Shown piece after piece: positions 54,035-64,000 of a DNA stretch of 64,000 nucleotides. The stretch is from NCBI GenBank assembly GCA_037903475.1, contig JBAJFG010000004.1, forward strand, positions 1,550,001 through 1,614,000, read 5' to 3'. Origin of the DNA: Ancylostoma caninum (taxonomy: Eukaryota; Nematoda; Chromadorea; Rhabditida; Ancylostomatidae). Under the pieces are notes generated by a model. The model was not told the DNA's origin. It did no database searches and was given only the letters and a program-made list of their open reading frames with translations. Numbering within the stretch: position 1 is the first letter of the stretch; each line of letters begins with the position of its first letter. The position numbers were made by a program, and so were the translations under genes.

Positions 54035-54945
54035 CCATAAGAAACTCAGAGAAATTTCCAGAGTGATTTTGACTATAAAAAGCGTCTTATACGTTAGTGT
54101 AGGAGAAGTATGGAGTGCAGGGCTAAAAGTAGTGGAAAAAATAGGCAGAACTCAGTGCTCTGTGAGGCATCGGGGAGTTCTCGGGTTATGTTCCTCCGCA
54201 CCTATCCGAGGTTTTTATTTATCAAAGTTCGGAGGTATGTCGCACCTCCGACTACATCCTCCGCAAGTTGCAATGCTTTTTCGGGCCTAGACCTCACCCC
54301 TCGACTACCTCCTCCGGGGTGCGGGTCCTTAGTTACCCATGGCATCTGGCACGAAGGGAAGCGAGCGTCCTCTGTAGTTGCGATCGGCACTAATACATGA
54401 ATGCAGTGCTCTAATTCCGGTAGTGATGGTCATGATAGAGTGATAAAATTTTTCTCGGCTTTTTTTACCAGTTCATCTTTTCACAAGTTACAAAATCTTC
54501 CGGTTTTCTAGGCTTCTGTGCTCATTTGCGAAAGTTGCAGTAATTGACGAATTTGTGCAACTATTCAATGGAATGAAATTACAAAACGATTTTAATTAAA
54601 AAAAAAACCTGACTGAAGCAACTAAAAGCAGCTCAAAGTTCCGATATTTTGAAGAATCTCTCCCTTACTTTTGACTTTTATCGATGATAAATCTTTTTAG
54701 ACTTCATTTTCCTTCCTGAATCCTTAATTTCACCAATGCTCATCTAATGGAAAATAAACCTAGAATAGTTCTGAGCGAAAAGATATTTGCTATGGTCGTT
54801 CTATGCAGCAGGCCTCGCTCCGGCTGCACCTAACATCTCGGGTAACTAAGTGCCGCCCCCCCCTCCTCCGCCATGACCAATAAACTTCCTCAAGAAACGA
54901 GGGCTATTATCCTTTGCATGTCCTGACATTTTTGTCTGAGTATAT
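54035..54945 (+). repeat. Dispersed repeat family R2, copy B, interrupted
   Basis: Matches 27224-27640 at both ends, but about 550 bp (54310-54860) intervenes between GACTACCTCCTCCG and ACCAATAAACTTCC. No gene inside. Confidence 0.78.
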
Positions 54946-54967
54946 ACATCGAGCGTGCTTCAACCAC

Positions 54968-54969
54968 CA

Positions 54970-55006
<37 letters not shown>

Positions 55007-55027
55007 CCCCTCTCTCTCTGCCTCTCT
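54968..55027. repeat. (CT)n-rich microsatellite
   Basis: CTCTCTCTCC and longer CT runs with interruptions, about 190 bp upstream of the DNAJC14-like start codon. It could act as promoter or 5' UTR pyrimidine tract. Confidence 0.9.
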
Positions 55028-55198
55028 GCAGTGTGCTGCTGGCGCGCTCCATTTCGACTGTGGCAGTTGTCCGAGATTGACGGACGGACCACCTCGCGGA
55101 GAATGCAGTGAACCGCTGTTTCACGTTTTTGTTGGGGATGTCGGCATTGTTTCTTTTTTTTATTCTGCAATAACTCCATCACTGTCAGTTCAGTTAGA

Positions 55199-55217
55199 TA
55201 TTGCAGATGCACGAGCG
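55199..55217 (+). promoter_or_regulatory. Possible trans-splice acceptor before the start codon
   Basis: AGATATTGCAG at 55196-55206 lies 11 nt before the ATG at 55218. In nematodes such a site commonly receives a spliced leader. It is inferred only from position and consensus. Confidence 0.4.
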
Positions 55218-58200
55218 ATGGCTGGTCATGCGTCGACCGTCGATGATCCAGAAAAACATTTTCTGGGTAATCTTCTCGAGGATGATTCATCACACAATCC
55301 TCCTTCATTGAGCCGAGGTAATCGTATTTGGGGCTATGGGAATGTCATTTTTTTTCATTGTTGCTGAATAAACTCGCTATTTTCAGGCTCCTCTTCCTCA
55401 TTGGGAACGATCCCCCCAGTGTCTGTTATAAGTGGTGTCGGACCTATTAGTACAAACAATCTTCTTCGTTCCTACTGGCCTGAACCACCGCCACCTTATT
55501 CACCTCCCACTCAGGTCCAGCTTCTCATTCAACTCAACTCTCATTTGTAAATAATGAGAAAGCCCCAGTATTACCAAGCATGGTTCATTTTGTAAAATAT
55601 AATCTTTCAGAATCCATTTCAAACTCCTTGGTACAATAGTGAGCCTCAACCATTTCTGAAGCCTACTTCTTCAGATTACATTTTGCCCAGTGTGAGTTAG
55701 ATGCATGTTAATGTGTAAGGTTTTTTTTTCCTTCGTCAGCTACTTCGATTTAATCAAAATGCCAGGATGAAATGTTATCTATAGGGAGGGCAGTATTCAT
55801 TTTTTGAAGGACAATCCATAAAATGAGTAATCATCAGAATGTTTAGCGCTCACTGATTTTGCTCTGACTTAAACGTTTTAAATGCATCCTCGATTTTGTG
55901 AGAAAACTTTGTGGTGATGAGAAAAGTTCCCTCTAAAAAATGTAGTATCGAACAAAGCGACAACGTCACTGGTTGCAAAATCAATCGCTATGTCGGGGGT
56001 AAATTGTTTGCGGCTTGATTTACTACTACTCGTTTTCCTTGACTGGATATTTAGTGTTATGGAGAAAAAGAAAGATGCAAGTTCAGGGGTTCATCTGGAA
56101 AGTGAACACTGCATCACACATCTTTGGTAAATCCTTCTCCTTCATTCAAATACGATTGCTTCTTATCATTTTCTGTCTGCTTCATTCGTGAAATCTTTGT
56201 CGTTATCAAAACGAAAACAATTGCAAGAACTTAAGTTTCTGGTCAAAGGTCTTGGCGCTATTTCACATCCAGGTGCCCAATTATTTCAAGGAATTTTTCT
56301 TGCCGAAACGTTAGTATTATTGGTTTATTTGAGGTGCTGAGCACGAATATCGCATCTATTTTGCACGATAGCCCTATTTTTGTAGGGTTGCGGTAGGCAT
56401 ACGGTAGATACGGCCTTTTCCAGAATCTTCGCAGGGAAGGGTAATTTCAAAAGGTGAATATGATTACACATCACTTTGGATGAAATCGCCATCCTCCTGC
56501 CGAAATCATCAACCTCTCCCTATTTTCTGCAGTATTCTTGCCCTAGCGCCACAAAACGGGGTTAAGATACAAAATGGATACAATATACGCGCTCATCACC
56601 TCATAGAACTCTTCTGTACAAAATTCGAAAGGATTCTGTGAGATGTTATATTTGCAGAACGGATACGATATTCGTGTTTAGCACGTCAAGTACTCCTAGT
56701 GTGCGAAGTTACAGAAGGAAAAAAATCTTGGTAATTTTATGCCTCGCATGTGGAATAGTGCCTCAATTTTATTTAAAAATAATGTTGGGTGTTGATTTGT
56801 GGAGAGGAACCGACACGTCAAGATACGAACACATTGTATTTTGTTGCTAATAACAGAAAGTGCATCGGAAAACTGTAAATGGGCATATCTTGTTCCACGT
56901 TTAATGTGTAACTGTCTTCTACCTCACTTACTACCTGAAAATTCACATGTTCCATAGATTTGTTTAATCACATTTTCATTGCGTTGTAGATGTCCTTCTA
57001 ATAGAAGCTGGGTTGCTAATCAAAAATATCATGGTAATCCTCTCTGTAATTCCTGTCACTGATGTTTCCTGGATCACCTGTTGTGGGGATGACTTTGAAG
57101 AGTGCAGAAAAATTGGTAGCCTTGTCAAGCGTAGGTGTGCGCTGCCGATATTGAAGAATTTTCATATTCAATTCCTGGCATTTCTGACGAGTCATTCTCG
57201 CACTGTAATGTATTGTGTTGTTGTGATACGGAAGCACAGCCTTGCTTGGTGATATTAGACGATTTTTTTTGCTTTTGATTGTGGAGTTTATCGGTGATTG
57301 TTCTGATGACTAGAAGGTCCTATATAGAGGGTGAATGCTGACGTGATAAGTATATTTTTGGAGCGACTGGAGAAGTTACATTTTGAGAATTTTGATGAAC
57401 TAAATTGTGGTGATAATGCGACTGTTCTGAGGGCGTTTCCTTATTACTTTGGCTAGAAATGTAAATATGAGTCAAACTAGGGGCAATCACATATTTTTCA
57501 GGGACGAACAACATTTATAACGCAGCCGCAAATCCACCATCATCATCACAATCTTCACCATCATACACATACGCATAATGTGGTACGTATTCGCTTAACT
57601 TTTATATTTTCACAGTTCATTTTCTTTTATCCTCTGAAAAGGATAACAAATAGTAAAATCTTTCTGTTTGTTGCGGAGCGTTGGCCTATTTCGCTGTGCA
57701 TGGTAATTCTTCTTAATATTCTGTGGATATGAGTAGATTCTTCTTGTTCGAAAATCTGTCCCAGCTTAGGAATCAGTCTTCCTCCATAAAGAAGTACCAT
57801 CCAGTAATGGATTTAGAAAGAGGCTGTTGTTATTGTTGTGAATACGCAAGCTCAAACACTTGGCTGCTTCATAGGATCACATCGCTGAAGTGTTTTCAAA
57901 AACTTTTAGCTTAGAGTGGAGTTTTTCGGTGGAATCTTGTGTAAATCTGGAATATAATATGGAAGAATTCTCCAGTTGTTTCTTTCATTAACTCAACTGC
58001 AACCTTTTCAGGTCGAAAATCATCATCACTATCCTATTACGACCGTCACTGTACCTCCTCAGGGCTACAGTTTCAATTCGATGACAAGAGAACCGCCAAA
58101 CTTCAGCAGTATTGTGGAGAACGACGAAAATCGTACCTTCTTGCAAGAACCTGTAAAGAAATGCGCTGACCAAAAAGTGGAATCTAGAAAACATCCCGCA

Positions 58201-61200
58201 CCAGCTGCTGTTTTGCCATCAAACAAGCTACCCCTAAGGTTTGTTTTGGTTTAAAGGATGAAGACTGCAGTATGTGCTTGCTCCAAATTCTGAACTAAAG
58301 CAATCACATGTTTAGCTACCGTGATGTGGCTGCTAGAAGCGATCCGATTACGGGAAGCGATGGTAGTCCACTTCCGCAGGTACCGAGCTCCACTAACAAG
58401 TCTTAACAAACATAAATTTTCACCAGTTCTTTCTCTCTTCATCATTAATCAATGAAAAGGAACGGATTGATTAGATCGAATCTAATTTAGGCAAAAAAGC
58501 TGCAGTCAACAGACAACGACAACCGTTCAAGTGTTGTGAAACCACGAGAAGCTGTAAGCACTGAAGGAACCAAGGGTGGCAGGACAAGAGGTTACATATG
58601 GGTTGCTTTGACATGATGCTAAAATTGATGTAATTTTTCTGAATTTTTCAAGGAGATCGCAAAGCAAAATGTGAACAGCTCGTCGAATTCCAGAAGATCA
58701 CGAGGAAGAAAGTTGTGGCGAAGAAAGAGAAGGTATTAGCTGAACCTGGAATGCTGTAGTAATACTGCGTAAAGCTAACGTATGCCTTTCGAAAAAAAAA
58801 ACACACACACACAGACTATCCATTCCGAATAAGAGGAACTTGTCATGGGGATGACGTGACCCATTTCGACTTAGTATTTGTCAAAGCATCAGTCAATACT
58901 ACTAGGTCGTTTCATGAATTAGAAATGTTAGCCAAATACAGGTAAACGTGAAAGTAATAATTTCTGGCTTGACAACTCGTTTTTGAAGGAAAGGGTCAGC
59001 TGAGCCAAATGTTACCTTATGGCACAAATTAAAAACCATATTGTACAGAGTGGCCCAAAATTTCGCTAAAAGCGGGCGGTGGTATGGGTCCTCATTTTTT
59101 TTCGAATTGCCGCCTTTTGACCGAGTAGGACGATCTCATTGGCTTTGGAAACCGGCCAAATTTCGTTGATTTTGGTGTTTTGGAAAATGTAGGTACCTGC
59201 CTGGTTCTCCAGATAAAAGGTTTCTCGGGGCTTTATTACCCGAATGCAATAAAGAAAACGCTGTACCTGGTTTAGACATGGTTGGAATGGGTTCGCTGGC
59301 ACTGTTCACTACCACTGGAGAAATTCATTACGGGACCTCTATCAAAGCTGATAATGTCTTGGAATTTAATGTCGTCTTCCATTTGCCATGGCCCAACGAT
59401 CATAATTGTTGTGGCTATGTCCAATTACTCAGAAGGCTTAGTTTAATATGTGCACTATTCGTTGCTACTGTGATTTTGGGCTACCCTGTATCTTCCTTAT
59501 TAGAGGATGACAGCTTTTAAATATTTCGGCAAAAACAGACGTCAGCAGTTTTCTCGTCTTTGCATAGCTTAGCCCAGCACTAGTAGATTTCTATGCGTGG
59601 GTGCTGTGCTCCCACGCATAGAAATCGGTTAATTACATCTTAATCATCTAGTCCGCGCAATATGTTTTCTCATTCGTGTTTTTCTTTTGCTGTATATGAT
59701 GACATTTCCAGACCGATTCGAACGACACAACCTCTCACCCCTTTGTCGGTGAAAGCTCCGCTGTGGAAGCTCCAACAAAGTATGAAGTAAGCGGTATCTT
59801 GTAACTCGCTTATTGGTTGCTTTCTTCTCGAAGTTCAGTTATTACTGTGTTCGCGGAACAACCAAAATTTCCAATTCTCATCATTAGGTTGTAACATAAG
59901 TTTCCGCTGTTTTCGCATAGGCATTTTCGAAGGCTTGTAATAAATGAAGACCGATTGGATTTCGCGCATGTGTAGATACTGTTTTTAAACGCATGATCCA
60001 GCGAAAATTCTGGAAGAGGAACCTAATTTTGCGCCTCATTTTGGAAATGTAACGAACTCCTGAGTGAACCCTTCAAGGATGCGAATTCGGTAACTGCACT
60101 TCCACGTATAGTAATTTTATCATAGCATTGCATGAGGCCAACCAAATTCTGGTGGAGTAATCTCGAGGCCATTCTCATTCTCGATGATACTTTCGGTCTC
60201 CATTTCATTGTTGTGCAGTCTCAGGCACAGACACCAAACCTGGTAACCCAAAATTATGACTACTCCGTTTTTCTCTCTCGTGTTGAAGCAAATCGATGTG
60301 GAATTTTCTCCCTCTGTGGCTACAAACATCAGCCATTTGCGGGCACTAATCGGTGGAATTTTGGGACGAGTTCCATTCGTTCAGTGGAAATTACAGCATT
60401 TTGCCATACCGCGGAGGGCGCCTTAATTTTGTTTGTCGAACTCTCCGGAAAGGCGAAGAAACCGCAGAGGAATTTTTAGGAGCGCATTATGTAGCATAAA
60501 TCTAGCGCTAACCATCCGCCGGTCACCAGATCATAACAATGTCTACTGAGCGAGAACTGATTTGCCAAAGTTAGTGGTCTCCAGCACTGGCTGACCCAGT
60601 TCTTTCGCTTGTAGTCCACAGATTTCTGGAGCAGTGGAGTCAAGCTCCTGCTGAAAAAAAAACGGCCAAAGCCCACCGACTCTTGTGGTTTATACTTCGT
60701 TTGATATCCACTGTTATTTAATTTTTTATGAACTTTTTTGTTGAAAATCTCAAAATAGCGGAACTACATGTTACAACCTACTATTTGAACTCAGGTCCTT
60801 CAAAAGCTTACTTCTAAAACAACCAAGGGAGCTGCAGGTACGGAGAATGTATTGGTGTCGAAGCGTGAGCGAGGTAAGAATATTTTTGACTAGTTCATAT
60901 TTCCAACTCCAAGACCTGTTTAGAACCTATGCGAGCAGCTATGGTCAGTGAACGGTCGCGTTCCAGTTCTCTCTTTCCTGGTATTTGCGCTAAACTATTT
61001 AATATGCATACTCTTTAGTGTTATTGATTCTTATTTCATTTAAAGGGAATGGTGCGGGAACTGTCATTGACGTGGTAGCACGGCCAAAGCGTGCTATCGA
61101 TGTGGAGAAGAAAAAGCAGGCATCAGGTAATTCCAACAGTGGGAATCAGCCATCTCAAAGGAGACGCCCTGCACGCAAGCGCAATGAACACGGATATTTG

Positions 61201-63973
61201 GATAAAGCAGGTGGATAGCCTTTCATTATTTATCTCTCTTTTGATAGATTTCATCATTGGTTCTTTCAACTTCACAGCTGGTCGAGAACCACCTAAGCTT
61301 GTGGTTCTTGTTCTTGCCTCTTTGTTGATGACGTTATTTACCTTGGTTTATTCCCAAAACCTGGTATTTGTCGATTATGTGCACAGTTATTAGGCGTTCG
61401 CCTTCCAGTCAAATTTCATGCTCCTCCATAAAACACATTTGAATATTTGCAACATACTGTTGCTTACATCCTCGTGAAATTCAACAGCAAGTAACAAATC
61501 CCAGCGAAGAAAAACATGAACGGAGCTGTTCAGTGTCCACTTTTTTGATGTGTTAACAAGAACAAAATTATAATCATGTGTGGAAAATCCTCCAATATGT
61601 TCACTGCAAAATGGTTTGAAGTGAGGAGCTTCATTTGGGTGCTTCTTATAATTGTGTATGAGAAGCCCTGTATGAAATGCGCAATAATGTAATTTTTTTC
61701 CTCTTTGCAGTTGTTATAATCTCCTTGCTCTTCGGCTGGTTTGAACTTGGGTTCAAATGGATTCTAAATCTCGTTGTAGATGTGTGCCTTCAAATTTACG
61801 ATGTCACATCTTTCAGGTTTGTGTTGTTTTTCGTGACCTTCATACGTAATTTTTTATTTCATGTTTCTTCATTTATATTTTAGATTATTTAGGTCTATTT
61901 GCTCCGCCTATTTTTAGTGTGCTGTTCTCCATATCTTCTCATCCGATTTTCGCCTGGTATACTGATTTTATTTCAGCATTACGTATCTTTTGGAGTCCCT
62001 GCACTCGTCCACAAGGCGTCTGTTGCTCATGATAAATGCTGCAGTTCTGTATGGTTTTCCCATTTTCTGGTTTAATTCAGGAGCCGTTCACATATTTTCT
62101 CAATTACATTTCAGTTCATTTGCTTCATCTTTACGTCAATTAGATCTCCGACGCATGTTACGCTTTCGTGAACCCGAACCGTTGATGTGGGGCTTGGAGG
62201 AGAATATCATTTTGCCGACAACTGGTAATGAGTATGTTGTATTTCTTTTTTCTACTTAAATTACTCAGTTCGTTCAACTTAAAGGTGAAGAAGCGCTGGA
62301 GCGGTTTCTGTGTTCTCCAAAGTGTCACGACGCCTACGGAGTCCTCGGTCTTCGAGCTTCATGTACGGAAGAAGATGTTCGTCGTCATTACAAGAGGCTT
62401 AGTGCATTGTTAAATCCCGACAAGGTACTTTTTAGTCGTTTGTTCACGTCGCCTTCTGGTTTAATTTCAACCTTCAACTTGATATGTATGAATCATTCGA
62501 TAGAATCCGCTAGAGGGAGCTGAAGAGGCCTACGAAATGGTTACGAAAGCTTATCAAGTACTGTCCACACCAGAATCACGAAAAGCATACAACTTCAACC
62601 GCATTCGCCCGGGCAAGAACGACCTTGTCAGTTGTAGGACTCTTGTAAATGAAATAAGGAATTTTGTTCTTTTTATTGCAGCATCATGAACTCGGAGAGA
62701 TGTGGGATCGTATTCGTGAAAGAATTGAAGAAGCTCGCAGCTCCATGTACTGTGATTGTGGTCGTCGACATGCACGAATCGCTCTTGACATCCGTCAGAG
62801 TGAAGCGCGCTACTGTCGACGCTGCAGAACACGCCACCCTGCTAGAGCAGTTAGTTTCATCGTTTAGTTCTCACCTGCTGTAAATATCTTTTTTTGCTTA
62901 ATTTAAAGGTTTTTGATCACACGGATAATTTATCAGGCTTATTTTTTTAGTGTGCGGAAGTTTTGTTGTAGATTTCTTGAATTTTGTTCCCACTTGGAAG
63001 GAGGGCCAATCTATTTTCCATGAATGCTCCGCGAATCTATGTCATGTTTCTGACTTCCCAGTTTTATTCGTTCCTCCAGCTCTAGCGTTTGTGTTCCAGA
63101 ATGATATCTGGGTCGAAACTCGTTTGTGTGGTCTTCTGTGGGTCTACTTTACCTGCTGTGACGGGATTGTTTACGACATCACCGATTGGGCTACTTGCGA
63201 GGTTCACACTTCGCTACAGTTGGTTTGTAAAGTGCGAGAAAAAAACCGAAATCATGATTCAGGTCAACTACCTGAAGCACGTGCGTCCAAATTCACACAC
63301 CGTGCAGTATCGATTAGTTTCGCCACCAACGCCCTCTTCTGGAAGACTCTCTAGTGGTGATTCAACTTCTCACCACCAACATAATGACAAATTGCGCGAC
63401 TTCGGTGATGTGACCGAGGACTTCCGTCCTGATTGGGGTATGTCTGTTTCGTTGCCTTCAAAATCTTAGAAATTTAACTAAGTAGCCTTTGCAGTAAGCG
63501 TGAACAACACTGTAAAAGAATACTGAAAAACGATGACTACGGTAGGATTGAAAACAGCAGTCAACGGAGTGTGGGGCTCGTATTCAACATATTACATCCA
63601 GACGGGGGAAGAGAAATGCGCCGGTTCCATATCCGTTCTCATCGGTCTCTATCCACTGCTCAATCCAGTACAATTTATCTACGCGTGTATTCATTCGTTG
63701 TTGCAAATGCGGCTTGTTTGCAGAAGTCAAACTCCATTAATCTGAGGGTGACTATCGCACTTGACCTCACGCAAAGGTTCTTCATAATCTCACATTATTT
63801 CCAGGCTTGATTTAGCATGACAGGAGGCTAGAAATTCCCGGAACTGACATCCACGACTTTTTCAGACCACTTTGCGCTCTCCACGTAGTCATATCCAGTC
63901 ATCACTACCTCTTGAACTCACTATACAAGAACTGGTTACAGAGCTGCTAATTTATCCACCCGATATCCTGTAG
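55218..63973 (+). CDS. DNAJC14: DNAJC14-like membrane J-domain protein, about 21 exons
   Basis: Exons: 55218-55317, 55387-55514, 55611-55691, 57502-57582, 58012-58238, 58316-58379, 58491-58590, 58653-58732, 59712-59786, 60795-60873, 61046-61210, 61278-61385, 61711-61816, 61977-62224, 62285-62424, 62504-62626, 62682-62849, 63100-63201, 63263-63437, 63495-63511, 63866-63973. All phases agree, giving 824 residues. The N-terminus is disordered, with PPPPY and a His-rich run (about 115-128). Hydrophobic segments at about 400-520 (LVVLVLASLLMTLFTLVY, VIISLLFGWF, LLLMINAAVLYGFPIFWF) suggest an ER membrane protein. The J domain is at about 548-636 with NPD at 591-593. A Cys/His block (CDCGRRH...YCRRC) and CDGIVYDITDWATCE match the conserved DNAJC14 C-terminus. 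DNAJC14 assists ER export and folding with Hsp70 (family knowledge). The exact 3' end is uncertain: without the 17-nt exon's donor, translation would stop at 63524. Confidence 0.85.
56280..56830 (+). repeat. Repeat debris in DNAJC14 intron 3
   Basis: Contains a unit of the 125-bp family (GAGGTGCTGAGCACGAATAT) and a stretch like 41850-41990. It explains part of the unusually long 1.8-kb intron. Confidence 0.55.
59046..59488. mobile_element. Mariner-type MITE in DNAJC14 intron 8
   Basis: 443 bp between TA dinucleotides (59044-59045, 59489-59490). Inverted termini are CAGAGTGGCCCAAAAT and CAGGGTAGCCCAAAAT. Open frames inside are not recognised as transposase. Confidence 0.82.
59586..59626. repeat. 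Perfect 16-bp-stem hairpin in intron 8
   Basis: GATTTCTATGCGTGGG, a 9-nt loop TGCTGTGCT, then the exact complement. It is too short for a typical microRNA precursor. Confidence 0.9.
59889..60778. mobile_element. Mariner-type element in DNAJC14 intron 9
   Basis: 890 bp between TA dinucleotides, with imperfect inverted termini GGTTGTAACATAAGTTTCCG and GGTTGTAACATGTAGTTCCG. The terminus resembles the TTAGGTTG-type ends of mariner elements. Its length suits a decayed near-full-length element but no transposase motif was legible. Its right end is 16 bp from the exon-10 acceptor. Confidence 0.8.
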
Positions 63974-64000
63974 TGAAATGAGCGGATTTACATATTTGCA

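Noticed and set aside
58554..58652. Alternative donor GCTGTAAGC at 58554 in DNAJC14 exon 7
   Set aside because: It gives a readable next exon, but leaves phase 2 before the 59712 exon, which reads best in phase 0; kept as a possible isoform only.
63533..63810. Additional coding exon downstream of 63527 (MTTVGLKTAV...)
   Set aside because: It cannot be joined in phase with good splice sites; more likely intron or 3' UTR of the DNAJC14-like gene.

Overview
The window looks like nuclear DNA of a clade V (strongylid, hookworm-like) nematode. Short introns end in the TTTTCAG/TTTGCAG acceptors typical of nematodes. Transposable elements are dense, and the dominant retroelement resembles the Cer1-type gypsy elements of Caenorhabditis. 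Genus and species cannot be fixed from sequence reading alone. Host coding sequence is sparse; most of the window is layered mobile-element debris plus one apparently intact retrotransposon.

Layout. 1-4.1 kb: a 49-bp GC-rich minisatellite, a minus-strand Penelope-like (PLE) reverse-transcriptase relic, and a non-autonomous hAT element with a clean 8-bp target duplication and an old SINE inside it. 4.9-5.8 kb: the last two exons of an unrecognised coiled-coil host gene. 6.2-7.1 kb: a degenerate mariner-like element. 8-10 kb: a degenerate minisatellite split by a MITE. 10.7-12.2 kb: a PLE-like RT inserted in a BEL/Pao integrase relic, followed by a 460-bp palindrome. 14.8-15.1 kb: a young tRNA-derived SINE. 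18.8-21.8 kb: PLE endonuclease and RT fragments, ending in a head-to-head pair of PLE 3' ends that carry hammerhead-ribozyme-like cores. 22.4-23.0 kb: Tc1-type transposase relic. 23.9-25.9 kb: BEL/Pao LTR end, tRNA-Gly primer site and broken gag. 26-32 kb: TA-flanked foldback MITEs, dispersed repeats, a second gag relic and an RTE LINE 3' end. 32.6-45.2 kb: microsatellites, MITEs, minisatellites, and two inverted copies of a roughly 1-kb foldback element with a tRNA-like end.

45.4-53.9 kb holds a complete Ty3/gypsy element. It has two 480-bp LTRs that read as identical, a candidate primer site, an 800-nt leader with eight similar hairpins, one uninterrupted 2218-codon gag-pol frame and a purine tract. 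Everything needed for a retrotransposition cycle appears present, so it is probably young and may be active.

55.2-64.0 kb is the main host gene, about 21 exons on the plus strand. It encodes a DNAJC14-like multi-pass membrane J-domain protein whose HPD motif reads NPD. Its introns carry at least two mariner-type MITEs. The most unusual observations are the PLE hammerhead-like RNAs, the covarying hairpin array in the gypsy leader, and the altered J-domain catalytic triad.
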